A stretch of 64,000 nt of DNA from Rhodococcus erythropolis NBRC 15567 (GTDB lineage Bacteria > Actinomycetota > Actinomycetes > Mycobacteriales > Mycobacteriaceae), in contig NZ_BCRM01000026.1 of assembly GCF_001552595.1 (NCBI RefSeq), forward strand, positions 1-64,000, in the 5' to 3' direction. The translations under genes were made by a program, and so were the position numbers. Below are positions 36,187-45,263 of this stretch, piece by piece; positions within the stretch are counted from its first letter, which is position 1; every line of letters starts with the position of its first letter. The notes below the pieces were generated by a model. It was not told the origin of the DNA. It saw nothing but the letters and a program-made list of their open reading frames with translations, and searched no databases.

Positions 36187-36345
36187 TTAATACTCGCGCC
36201 GATCGCTGACACCGTCAAGACTCGAAACGGGCTCGAAAACAACACGATTCGAGTCGCGATCCCGGAGAGAATAGGTTGACCGAATACGGGGCATACACAT
36301 ACGAGCGGACGATGCCCCGCGCGCTCACGTCTCCAAGGAGTGGAA

Positions 36346-37170
36346 GTGGGAAAGAACGCTCGGATTCTTCACGACGACGCGGCACTCGTCGCAGAAAAAC
36401 CGATGAAGAACAAGGTATACCGCCACGAACTCAAGCCGATGCACGGTGAGCTCGTGGCTTTGCAGGAGTGGGTCAAATCGTCTGGCGCCAAGGTCTGCAT
36501 CGTGTTCGAAGGCCGAGATACCGCGGGGAAGGGCGGAGTAATCAAAGCCATCACCGAACGCGTGAGTCCACGAGTGTTCCGGGTGGTTGCTCTACCGGCG
36601 CCGACCGAGCGAGAGCACTCGCAGATGTATGTCCAGCGTTACGTCCCACATCTCCCGGCGGCGGGCGAGATCGTCATCTTCGACCGAAGTTGGTACAACC
36701 GTGCCGGAGTCGAACGAGTGATGGGCTTTTGCACCGAAGAACAGGCTCATCAATTTCTCCAGCTCATTCCGACCGTCGAACGCGCGATCGTGGAATCGGG
36801 AGTCATCCTGCTCAAGTACTGGCTCGAGGTCAGCGAAGAACAGCAGCTCTTACGTCTGCAAAGCCGGATCGACGATCCTCGAAAGATCTGGAAGCTGTCG
36901 AATCTCGATCTGAAGTCGTTCAGTCATTGGTACGACTACTCGCGTGCTCGCGATGAGATGTTTCGCTTCACCGACACCGGCTGGGCGCCCTGGTATGTCG
37001 CGAACAACGACGACAAGAAACGCGGACGACTCAACATCATCAGTCACATTTTGAGTCAGATCCCCTACGAGCCCGTGCAATCCACTGACATCACCCTGCC
37101 GAAACGGCAGAAGGCCCACGGCTACCAGACGCCCAAACAACCGCTTCACTGGATTCCGACCCGGTATTGA
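36346..37170 (+). CDS. polyphosphate kinase 2 family (PPK2) protein
   Basis: A 274-residue PPK2 enzyme. Walker A GRDTAGKG is at 56-63, Walker B IFDRSWYNRAGVE has Asp113, and a lid region includes LLRLQSRIDDPRKIWKLSNLDL. The sequence fits the one-domain class I type that makes NTP from NDP and polyphosphate or the reverse. The GTG at 36346 has AAGGAG five bases upstream and is preferred over the GTG at 36340. It is 27 bases ahead of the P-type ATPase gene and probably co-transcribed with it and the SulP gene. Confidence 0.92.
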   Translation: MGKNARILHDDAALVAEKPMKNKVYRHELKPMHGELVALQEWVKSSGAKVCIVFEGRDTAGKGGVIKAITERVSPRVFRVVALPAPTEREHSQMYVQRYVPHLPAAGEIVIFDRSWYNRAGVERVMGFCTEEQAHQFLQLIPTVERAIVESGVILLKYWLEVSEEQQLLRLQSRIDDPRKIWKLSNLDLKSFSHWYDYSRARDEMFRFTDTGWAPWYVANNDDKKRGRLNIISHILSQIPYEPVQSTDITLPKRQKAHGYQTPKQPLHWIPTRY

Positions 37171-37197
37171 CGATCGCCAAGGAAAGGACGTGCGGTC

Positions 37198-39960
37198 ATG
37201 AGCCCCACGCCGTGGCATGCGCAGAGTGGCGAATCAGTCGTGTCCGTACTGCAGTCGGACCAGCAGCGCGGACTGCAATCGAGTGAGGCCGACCAACGTC
37301 GACAACGCTACGGGTCGAACGAAATCACCTCGACGCCACCGCCGTCGACGTGGTCGATCGCACTGTTGCAACTGAAAGATCCGATGAACTTGATGCTCGT
37401 CGCCGTGGCCGCGGTCAGCATCGCCATCGGTGAAGTGCCGACAGCGATCGTGGTGGCGGTGCTCGTCGTGCTCAACATCGTCCTCGGAACTCGACAGGAG
37501 TTGAAGGCACGGGCCAGCGTCGACGCGCTCGCCAAGATGCAGACACCCCAAGCGCGGGTCATTCGTGACGGGAACCTGATTCAACTCGACGCTACCGAAC
37601 TGGTGCCGGGTGACGTCGTCCAAGTCGAGGCAGGAGACATCATCGCTGCCGACGGGCGGTTGCTCGCCTCGACCACCCTGGAGACACAGGAAGCCGCATT
37701 GACCGGGGAAAGCGCGCCGATCCCGAAGGACCCGAAAACGCTGAGCAATGAGGATATTCCACTCGGAGACCGCAGCAATCTGGTGTTCCAGAACACCTCG
37801 GTCACCCGCGGCACAGCGACCATGGTGGTCACCGAGACCGGAATGCAGACGCAGATCGGCCAGATCGCGTCGATGTTGTCGGCCGTCGCCCCTGGCAAGT
37901 CGCCACTGCAACGAGAATTGGACTCTCTCACCAAACTTCTCGGCATCATCGCGTGGACGGCCGTGATCGTCATCGTCGTCATCGGACTCATTCGTGGTCA
38001 GGACCTGACAACGCTTCTGCTCCTTGGTATCGCGATGGGAGTGTCCGCGATTCCGACCGGCCTGCCAACCTTCGTCCAGGCAATGCTGGCCTACGGGGCC
38101 CGTCAACTGGCCGACGCCAAGGCCGTCGTGAAGAACCTGACCGACGTCGAAACTCTCGGCGCGACCAGTGCAATCAACTCGGACAAGACCGGCACGCTGA
38201 CCATGAACCAGATGACCGTCCGATCGCTGTACGTCCACGGCCGTTGGTACACGGTCGACGGCGAAGGCTACGCCAAAGCGGGAAGGATCACGCAGGTTGC
38301 CGGCGAGGCACCGCCCGACTTCACCCTTCTCGCATACGGACTGTGTCTCGACAGCGATGCAACGGTTTCCGATTCCGGGGAAGTTGTCGGCGACCCGACC
38401 GAGGCCGCACTCGTGGTGCTCGCGGCAAAGATCGGTGCCGACGCACCACTCACCAGACGGACCTACCCGCGGGTGGCGACGGTTCCGTTCGATTCCGCGT
38501 ACAAGTTCATGGCCACGTACCACCATCTCGAAGTCGACGGCGTAAGTCAGTTCGTCGGATTGGTCAAGGGCGGACCCGATGTCGTCCTCGCTCGGTGTTC
38601 TTCGGCCTTTCTCCCCGGCCGTCGGCAGGTCCCGATCGAGGAAGTCCGAGACGAACTCACGGCAGCAAATCAGTCCATGTCCGAGAAGGGTCTTCGGGTG
38701 CTGGCATTCGCGGTCAGACGCCTCGACGGACGGGAAGACGCTGTCGTGGCGGACCCTATGTCCTTTGTCGAGGACCTGACGTTTGTCGGTATGGCAGGCA
38801 TCATCGACCCGCTGCGTCCGGAGGCGGTCGATTCGATGCGAACCGCACACCGGGCCGGCATCGAGGTCCGCATGATCACCGGCGACCATGCCATCACCGC
38901 CGCCGCGATCGGTGCCGAACTCGGACTCGGCCCGGGCGCGGTCGGCGGAGCCGAATTGCAAGCGATGACCGATGACGAACTCTCGGCCGCGTTGCCGAAC
39001 CTGCACGTGTTCGGCCGAGTCACTCCGCAGGACAAACTTCGCTTGGTCGATGTCATGCAGAGCGGTGGCGCCGTGGTCGCGATGACCGGAGATGCTGTCA
39101 ACGACGCCGCCGCGTTGAAGAAGGCCGATATCGGCGTCGCCATGGGCTCGGGCAGTGAGGTAACCAAACAGGCGGGCAAGATGGTGCTCACCGACGACAA
39201 CTTCGGAACCCTCATCACCGCGATCACCTTGGGCCGCAACATCTACGGGAAGATCGTCTCGTACATCCGCTACCAGATGTCGAAACTCTTCTCGTTGGTT
39301 CTCCTCTTCCTCGCTGCGAGCATCTTCAACATCAACGAGGGTGTGGCACTGACACCGCTGATGGTGCTGTTCCAGCACTTCTTCATCACACTGTTCCCCG
39401 TCGCCGTGATCATGCTCGACCCGCCGCCACCGGATCTGATGAACAAGCCGCCACGCGATCCCAAGATGCCGATCGCACATCGAAGCGCAGTCGCTCAGTG
39501 GCTCGCGTACGGCGTCTTGCAATTTGCCGTGACACTCGCAGCGATGCTTCTCGCGCCCGGCGAAATGAGTACTACTGAGGCGAATGTCCCCATGACCACC
39601 GCATTCGTCGTGCTCTCTCTCGGTTCGATATTCGCTGGGTTGACCATGCGGCGTGATCCCGAGTCCGGACTTGTTCCGCCGGTTCTCGGTGCCATCAAGA
39701 TCTTGACCATCCCCACGGTCGTGACCGTATTTGCCGTCGAGGCGGGTGTTCTCCAGGATCTCCTCATGACAACCTCACTGACCGGCGCCCAGTGGCTCGT
39801 CTGCCTAGGCTGGTCGCTGATCATCCCGGTTGTCGTCGAGTTGGAAAAGGCGATCCGACGCCGCCGCCTCTCACCGACACCTGTCGCCATCACCGCGACC
39901 ACTGCAGTTGCCCCCGAGCGCGCCCGTCACTCCGCTGAGGGAGGGACAATCACACGATGA
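37198..39960 (+). CDS. P-type cation-transporting ATPase with atypical ion-site motifs
   Basis: A 920-residue P-type ATPase with the phosphorylated Asp329 in SDKTGTLT, TGES in the actuator domain, and ten predicted membrane segments; an N-terminal cation-ATPase domain precedes. It looks like the bacterial P2-like group (CtpF relatives). However, the M4 motif reads P-T-G-L-P (286-290, Thr287 in place of the usual Glu), the hinge motif reads GDAVNDAA (631-638, versus GDGVNDAP), and the M6 segment lacks the usual N/D ligands (LFQHFFITLFPVAV, about 724-737). Ion specificity therefore cannot be assigned. It overlaps the SulP gene (ATGA). Confidence 0.9.
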   Translation: MSPTPWHAQSGESVVSVLQSDQQRGLQSSEADQRRQRYGSNEITSTPPPSTWSIALLQLKDPMNLMLVAVAAVSIAIGEVPTAIVVAVLVVLNIVLGTRQELKARASVDALAKMQTPQARVIRDGNLIQLDATELVPGDVVQVEAGDIIAADGRLLASTTLETQEAALTGESAPIPKDPKTLSNEDIPLGDRSNLVFQNTSVTRGTATMVVTETGMQTQIGQIASMLSAVAPGKSPLQRELDSLTKLLGIIAWTAVIVIVVIGLIRGQDLTTLLLLGIAMGVSAIPTGLPTFVQAMLAYGARQLADAKAVVKNLTDVETLGATSAINSDKTGTLTMNQMTVRSLYVHGRWYTVDGEGYAKAGRITQVAGEAPPDFTLLAYGLCLDSDATVSDSGEVVGDPTEAALVVLAAKIGADAPLTRRTYPRVATVPFDSAYKFMATYHHLEVDGVSQFVGLVKGGPDVVLARCSSAFLPGRRQVPIEEVRDELTAANQSMSEKGLRVLAFAVRRLDGREDAVVADPMSFVEDLTFVGMAGIIDPLRPEAVDSMRTAHRAGIEVRMITGDHAITAAAIGAELGLGPGAVGGAELQAMTDDELSAALPNLHVFGRVTPQDKLRLVDVMQSGGAVVAMTGDAVNDAAALKKADIGVAMGSGSEVTKQAGKMVLTDDNFGTLITAITLGRNIYGKIVSYIRYQMSKLFSLVLLFLAASIFNINEGVALTPLMVLFQHFFITLFPVAVIMLDPPPPDLMNKPPRDPKMPIAHRSAVAQWLAYGVLQFAVTLAAMLLAPGEMSTTEANVPMTTAFVVLSLGSIFAGLTMRRDPESGLVPPVLGAIKILTIPTVVTVFAVEAGVLQDLLMTTSLTGAQWLVCLGWSLIIPVVVELEKAIRRRRLSPTPVAITATTAVAPERARHSAEGGTITR

Positions 39961-41651
39961 CGTGGACGGAGGGTCTAGGTCGGCTACCGGGGATCGCGAC
40001 TGCCCGCGGGTACCGCCGCGAATGGCTGCGAACCGACATCACAGCCGGGCTCGTCTTGACGGCCCTGCTGATCCCGGCGGGGATGGGCTACGCCGAGGCC
40101 GCCGGATTGCCCGCGTACGCCGGTCTGTACGCAACCATCGTGCCGTTGCTCGCGTACGCGGTAGTCGGACCGTCGAAGATTCTTGTACTCGGGCCTGATT
40201 CGTCGCTGGCACCGCTCATCGCCGCCGCAGTCATACCGCTGGCGGTGGTCGGCGATTCGGAGAACGCGCTTGCACTCGCCGGGGTTCTCGCCGTTCTTGT
40301 CGGGCTCATCCTGGTGATCGGCGGATTCCTGCGTCTGGGTTTCGTGACCGAACTCCTCTCGAAACCGATCCGCCTCGGCTACCTCAACGCCATCGCGCTC
40401 GTCGTCGTAATCGGTCAGATTCCCAAGCTGCTCGGTTTCTCCGTCGACGCGTCCGGCCTCCTCGGTGAAATCGGTGAGATCGGAAAGGCTCTGGCCGGTG
40501 GAGATGTCGATCCCCTCGCTGCCGTCATCGGCGTGGGTTCGCTCATTGTCATTGTGGTCTTCCGGCTCTGGGTACCTGTTGTACCCGGTGTGCTGGTCGC
40601 CGTCGTCGCGGCAATAGTCTTGTCCGCCGCCGCCGGTCTCACCGATGACATCGGCATGGTCGGCGCACTGCCGGAAGGACTTCCCCTCCCCTCTCTCGGT
40701 GGAGTCACCTGGCAGGACGTCGGGCACCTGATCGGACCGGCGGCAGGTATCGCGCTGATTGCCTTCGCCGACACCGGCGTTCTCTCGCGCACCTTCGCCG
40801 CCCGCCACGGCGAGGACGTGAACGGCAGTACCGAGATGAAGGCGATCGGTGTCGCGAACGTGGCCGGCGGACTGTTCGGCGGATTTCCGATATCGGCGAG
40901 CGGATCACGGACGCCGGTAGCCGAACAGAGTGGGGCGCATACACAATTGGCCGGTGTCGTCGGAGCACTCGCCGTCCTGGTGTTTGTCCTCGTCGCTCCC
41001 GGACTGACGGCATATCTGCCCGATGCAACACTGGCCGCCGTCGTCATCGTCGCCGCGTGTGCACTGATCGACGTGGGCGGCATGGTCCGCATGTGGCGCA
41101 TGAGCACCGTGGAATTCGGCCTCGCCGTCGCGGCGTTTCTGGGCGTTGCCCTGGTCGGGGTGCTTCAAGGCATCCTTGTTGCGATCGGACTCTCCTTCGT
41201 AGCGGTCATCGCGCAGGTATGGCAGCCACATCGAACCGAACTCGTCGAGACGGGCGAACCCGCGGGATTCCACGACGTCGAACGCCACCCGGACGGACAT
41301 CGCATCCCCGGCCTCGTGTTGGTGAGATTTGACGCACCACTGTTTTTCGCGAACGGCGAGATCTTCGACGAGTACGTTCGCTCCGTCGTCGCCAAGGCAC
41401 CCGACCCGGTCGAATGGGTGGTCATCGCCGCCGAGCCGATCACCGGGCTCGACACGACCGCCGTCGACGAACTCGTCGATCTGGATACATTTTTGGAGGG
41501 CAAAGGAATTCGATTGGCATTCGCGGAGATGAAAGGTCCGATCAAGGATCGACTCATCCGATTCGGGGTCGGCGACAGGTTCGATTCGACGCACTTCTAC
41601 CCGACCATCGAAGCGGCCGTGAACGCATTCCGCACCCGAACCGGCGACTGA
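39957..41651 (+). CDS. SulP-family anion transporter with STAS domain
   Basis: A 564-residue SLC26/SulP transporter. About 12-14 membrane helices occupy residues 20-420. The signature region GMGYAEAAGLPAYAGLYATIVP lies at the start and the C-terminal STAS domain (about 440-555, IPGLVLVRFDAPLFFANGEIF) at the end. It moves sulfate, bicarbonate or related anions. Translationally coupled to the P-type ATPase (4-base overlap), which hints at paired cation and anion movement; substrate not known. Confidence 0.92.
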   Translation: MTWTEGLGRLPGIATARGYRREWLRTDITAGLVLTALLIPAGMGYAEAAGLPAYAGLYATIVPLLAYAVVGPSKILVLGPDSSLAPLIAAAVIPLAVVGDSENALALAGVLAVLVGLILVIGGFLRLGFVTELLSKPIRLGYLNAIALVVVIGQIPKLLGFSVDASGLLGEIGEIGKALAGGDVDPLAAVIGVGSLIVIVVFRLWVPVVPGVLVAVVAAIVLSAAAGLTDDIGMVGALPEGLPLPSLGGVTWQDVGHLIGPAAGIALIAFADTGVLSRTFAARHGEDVNGSTEMKAIGVANVAGGLFGGFPISASGSRTPVAEQSGAHTQLAGVVGALAVLVFVLVAPGLTAYLPDATLAAVVIVAACALIDVGGMVRMWRMSTVEFGLAVAAFLGVALVGVLQGILVAIGLSFVAVIAQVWQPHRTELVETGEPAGFHDVERHPDGHRIPGLVLVRFDAPLFFANGEIFDEYVRSVVAKAPDPVEWVVIAAEPITGLDTTAVDELVDLDTFLEGKGIRLAFAEMKGPIKDRLIRFGVGDRFDSTHFYPTIEAAVNAFRTRTGD

Positions 41652-41698
41652 CAACGCCAGGCAATCGGGAGCCTAAGCTGCATTAGGTACCGTTTGGT

Positions 41699-42664
41699 AT
41701 GGGATTCACGACGGACAACGTTCCGGCTCGCCGTATCGCTCAGGTCGCCGGGGTGGGTGGGATTGCCGTCGGTGTCATTGCGCTGATCTCGTTGTACTCC
41801 ACCAAGCCGATCAACCCGTTGATCGCCGTGGCCTCCTTTGTCCCGATGCTGCTTGCAGTCACACTCGCAGCGTCCCTGATATGCCTGGTTTTTCGCCGCT
41901 GGATCCTGCTGGCGATCTCGGTAGTACTGACAGCGGTGGGCGCGTCGGTGATCAGTCCACTGTATGTAGCAAACAGTTCCGAAATCGACGGGCCGTCTCT
42001 GCGTGTAATGCAAGCGAACCTTCTCTTCGGGCAGGCAGACCCCGTCAGTTTGACTGCGACGGTGCGTGAGAAGGCAGTCGATGTCCTGACGGTTCAGGAA
42101 CTGACCACATCACTCGAAGGCTCTCTGAGAGATCAAGGGCTCGAGCAACTGCTGCCGCATCACTACTTGGTACCGGACGAGGCCGGCGGGGGTGGCGCAG
42201 GTATTTACAGCCGTTATCCACTGACGGAAACTCGGGAATTGAACGGCTTCGGACCTACCAATCTTGTTGCCGAAGTGGGATTCTCAACCCCGTTCACCCT
42301 TCTGGCGGTTCACCCCGGACCGGCGTACGTGACCCCGCCCGACGTGTGGACTGCCGAGCTGAGCACTTTGCGAAACGCGCTCGACGCTGCTGCCGCCGAG
42401 GGAACCGTCGTCGTCAGTGGCGATTTCAACACGACCTTCACGCACAAGCAATTCCGTGACCTTCTCGACGTCGGCTACTCCGATACCGCAGACCAATTGG
42501 GAGTCGGCATCGTTCGCACCTACCCGGCGGACAAAAAATTTCCCGCGATCGTCGGCATCGACCATGTACTTCTGCGGGGTGCACAGGCGAAGTCTCTCGA
42601 GCGCATCGAGATCGAAGGTTCCGATCACTACGGCTTGATCGTCGACGTGGCGATCCCCCAGTAA
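41699..42664 (+). CDS. endonuclease/exonuclease/phosphatase family membrane protein
   Basis: A 321-residue protein. Two or three N-terminal membrane helices (about 15-90) precede an EEP-fold domain with MQANLLFGQAD, TVQELTTS (catalytic Glu), GAGIYSRYPL, VHPGP, SGDFNTTFTH and the terminal SDHYGLIVDV (Asp-His pair). It probably hydrolyses a phosphodiester or phosphomonoester outside the membrane. Actinobacterial relatives with this layout are uncharacterised. Forty-seven bases follow the SulP stop; co-transcription is possible. Confidence 0.87.
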   Translation: MGFTTDNVPARRIAQVAGVGGIAVGVIALISLYSTKPINPLIAVASFVPMLLAVTLAASLICLVFRRWILLAISVVLTAVGASVISPLYVANSSEIDGPSLRVMQANLLFGQADPVSLTATVREKAVDVLTVQELTTSLEGSLRDQGLEQLLPHHYLVPDEAGGGGAGIYSRYPLTETRELNGFGPTNLVAEVGFSTPFTLLAVHPGPAYVTPPDVWTAELSTLRNALDAAAAEGTVVVSGDFNTTFTHKQFRDLLDVGYSDTADQLGVGIVRTYPADKKFPAIVGIDHVLLRGAQAKSLERIEIEGSDHYGLIVDVAIPQ

Positions 42665-42700
42665 CCGGAGAGCACCCGATCCGCGCGAACGCGTTACGGA

Positions 42701-43699
42701 TCACCCGTGCTTCGGCATGCTTCGACCCGACACATCGATTGTTCGATGTAGATGATGCGGCGTACGCAGGACGATCGACCGGTCCACCACGGATACGCCC
42801 GGAAACTGCTCGGCGAGATAACCTTCCAAACGCTGCACGTCGTCGATCGAGCGCAGCCACACCGCCAATGCGATGTCGTAGCTGCCGATCGTCGAAGCAA
42901 CAAGCCTCGCCTCACGCAGGAGGGAAAGGCGCTGAGCAATGGCTTCCTTTCGCCCCTCGAGACGTAAGAAATACCAGGCGTAGACCGGCCAGCCGGAGTA
43001 GGGCCGAGCAATCTCCGTGCGGACGACCAGGCGCTCCGTCGACAGCTCGTGAGAAAGGAGCGCCCCGGCGCGAGCCGGCGTGACGCCGAGGGCTGCAGCG
43101 AGAGCCGAGACGGTAATTCGTGGTTCGCGAGAAAGGATGTCGAACAGCTTCGACTGTTCCTCTTCGCTGGCGCGTACCCCACGACTCTTCGCCGCCGGGG
43201 CCGACTCGAGCGCGGCAATTTCTTCCGCATCGAGAGCACGTAGACGCCAGTTTCGTGCGTCGGAATTCGCCGAGGACACGATCTGAGTTCGCATCGCAGT
43301 GACCATGGGCAGCGATCGTGTTCGTTCCAAGACATACCTGGACAATTGATCGAGGTCAGTGCAGGTGAGCGTGACGAGTAGATCCCGATTGCCGGTTGTG
43401 AGATCGACTGTGAGAACTTCGGGATCGTGCGCGATCTGTTCGGCCACGCTCAAGGTCTGTGCCGGTGCGCATTCGATCTCGAGCAGTGCGGTCGCCGACA
43501 CGATGGGACCCCCACGGTACGCAGCGATCCACGCTATCCCTTGCGAGTGCAGACGCTCCCAACGCCTGGTCAGGGTGACCGGGTCGGAACCGATCGCGCG
43601 TGAAAGCTCGGACCACGAGGCTCGCGGCCTGATCTGCAGTGCGTTCAACAGTCGAAGATCTTCGTCCTTGAGCACCTGATCCTGCACCGAGGACCTCAC
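42701..43699 (-). CDS. Lrp/AsnC-family regulator with two HTH-AsnC domains
   Basis: A regulator of about 332 residues built from two Lrp/AsnC units: helix-turn-helix 1 (about 18-60, ELSRAIGSDPVTLTRRWERLHSQGI), an effector domain, then helix-turn-helix 2 (about 185-235, TVSALAAALGVTPARAGALLSHEL) and a second AsnC ligand-binding domain. Such duplicated AsnC proteins occur in actinobacteria and sense amino acids. It is divergent from the DUF3100/M20/sdaA unit and is its likely regulator. Start is uncertain: GTG at 43699 is used, a TTG two codons earlier is open. Confidence 0.85.
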   Translation of the reverse strand: MRSSVQDQVLKDEDLRLLNALQIRPRASWSELSRAIGSDPVTLTRRWERLHSQGIAWIAAYRGGPIVSATALLEIECAPAQTLSVAEQIAHDPEVLTVDLTTGNRDLLVTLTCTDLDQLSRYVLERTRSLPMVTAMRTQIVSSANSDARNWRLRALDAEEIAALESAPAAKSRGVRASEEEQSKLFDILSREPRITVSALAAALGVTPARAGALLSHELSTERLVVRTEIARPYSGWPVYAWYFLRLEGRKEAIAQRLSLLREARLVASTIGSYDIALAVWLRSIDDVQRLEGYLAEQFPGVSVVDRSIVLRTPHHLHRTIDVSGRSMPKHG

Positions 43700-43835
43700 T
43701 TTCAAAAGAATGCTGCACCGAAACAGGATCGAAACGCATCGATCCTAACTTCATCACATCAATAGTCCACCAAATCCTGAACCTCGAGAACGCTTGCTTC
43801 TTGCGTTCGTTCGCCCCCTCGAGAAAGACACCGAC

Positions 43836-45179
43836 ATGACCGAAGCATTCCCTGTCTCGCATGACGATTCTCCGGTCAGCGATCAAACCGCGACGCAAAA
43901 GGTCGTTTTCGCCTTGAGGTCGCCACGCCTGTGGATCGTGGCGATTCTGCTCCTCGCGCTTGCGGCAGGTGCCCAACTGATCGGCCCCGCAGTGATTCCT
44001 GTCGGCGCTGCCGCCATCACGATCTTGCCCATGGTGTGGGGACTGATTGCCGGCGGTGTCGTCTCGAGTCAGAAGTGGAAACCTCTCGGCCTCGATCTTC
44101 AGGCCGCAGCCTCGGCAATCATGGGGCTGGCTGTTCTCTTGCTTTGCGCGAGACTGTCTTTCACCATCGGCCCGAACATCCAACTGTTGTTCGAGGCGGG
44201 CCCCGCCCTGCTACTGCAGGAACTGGGGCACTTGTTCGGCACTATCGCTCTCGCACTCCCGCTGGCGGTACTCCTTCGGATGGGACCGGCCACCGTCGGA
44301 GCCACCTTCTCCATCGACCGCGAGGGGTCCTTCGCGATGGTCAGTGAACGCTACGGTCCCGATTCCGACCACTACCGTGGTGTCCTGTCGATGTACGTCT
44401 TCGGCACTCTGTTCGGTGCCGTGCTGATCAGCCTGATTGCGTCGCTGGCTACATCCTTCAACATCTTCGACCCCCTTGCATTGGCGATGGGTGCTGGGGT
44501 CGGATCCGGCTCGATGATGGCTGCCGCTGCCGCCAGCGTCGTTTCGGCGCACCCCGAGATGGCCGACCAGGTACTCGCCGTAGCGGCAACATCCAACATC
44601 ATCACCGGCCTCCTCGGCGTGTATGTCGGCATGTATGTCGCACTCCCCCTTGCCGATCGAATCTACGGCGCACTCACCAAGCGCTCGAAGACGACCAGCG
44701 AACGGAAAGCCGACACGGCCCCACGAGCGGTTGCGCCGAGCGTCACCGTGCCGCTGACCACCATCGTTCCGATTCTGTTCGTCGGTGGGGTCATCGTCTC
44801 CTCGATCGCAGCGGGTGGCGTATCTCGATCGATCATCGTCGGTTACCTGATCCTCACCGGATTGTTGCTCCTGGGCGTCGGCGTGGCCCGCCTGACGCGC
44901 GGCAAGATCGCGGCGATGATCGCAATCATCACCATCGGCGCCTTGGCGACAACACCGTGGTCCCCCATCGGTGATTTCGTCTCGAGCACCGTCGGGACTG
45001 TCGACTTTCTCTCGATCTGCACCCTCACCTTGACTGTCGCAGGTCTCAGCCTCGGCAAGGACCTTCCCTTGCTCAAGACGATCGGCTGGAAGATCGTGCC
45101 CGTCGGAATCGTCGCGATCCTCGCCTCTTACCTACTTTCCGTGGTCGTCGCGGAGTTCGCGCTGGGCCTCTGGCACTAG
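43836..45179 (+). CDS. DUF3100-family membrane protein, putative transporter
   Basis: A 447-residue protein with about 11-12 membrane helices. The pattern matches DUF3100, a family of unknown function with a transporter-like hydropathy. A QELGHLFGTIALALPLAV region lies mid-protein and a TSNIITGLLGVYVGMYVALPLADRIYG region precedes a cytoplasmic loop. It leads a unit with an M20 amidohydrolase and serine dehydratase, so uptake of the amidohydrolase substrate is the natural guess. The ATG at 43836 has a GAGAAAG site upstream. Confidence 0.82.
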   Translation: MTEAFPVSHDDSPVSDQTATQKVVFALRSPRLWIVAILLLALAAGAQLIGPAVIPVGAAAITILPMVWGLIAGGVVSSQKWKPLGLDLQAAASAIMGLAVLLLCARLSFTIGPNIQLLFEAGPALLLQELGHLFGTIALALPLAVLLRMGPATVGATFSIDREGSFAMVSERYGPDSDHYRGVLSMYVFGTLFGAVLISLIASLATSFNIFDPLALAMGAGVGSGSMMAAAAASVVSAHPEMADQVLAVAATSNIITGLLGVYVGMYVALPLADRIYGALTKRSKTTSERKADTAPRAVAPSVTVPLTTIVPILFVGGVIVSSIAAGGVSRSIIVGYLILTGLLLLGVGVARLTRGKIAAMIAIITIGALATTPWSPIGDFVSSTVGTVDFLSICTLTLTVAGLSLGKDLPLLKTIGWKIVPVGIVAILASYLLSVVVAEFALGLWH

Positions 45180-45187
45180 AACTGCAC

Positions 45188-45251
45188 CCGAAGACGCTGA
45201 GAACCGAAGACACCGCGATCCGAAGACACAGAGAACCAAAGATGTTGAAAG
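45188..45251. repeat. 16-bp imperfect tandem repeat (four copies)
   Basis: In the gap between the DUF3100 and M20 genes, CCGAAGACGCTGAGAA (45188-45203) is followed by three variants at 45204-45219, 45220-45235 and 45236-45251, each starting CCGAAGA or CCAAAGA; copies 1 and 3 are nearly identical. The last copy contains the GAAAGGA ribosome site of the M20 gene. No coding role is apparent. Confidence 0.85.
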
Positions 45252-45263
45252 GAAGCAATACCC

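Noticed and set aside
37234-39522. Very long open frame (about 760 codons) antisense to the P-type ATPase gene
   Set aside because: High-GC codon bias leaves antisense frames open; it has no family motif, an abnormal His/Asp-rich composition, and the sense frame carries SDKTGT and TGES.
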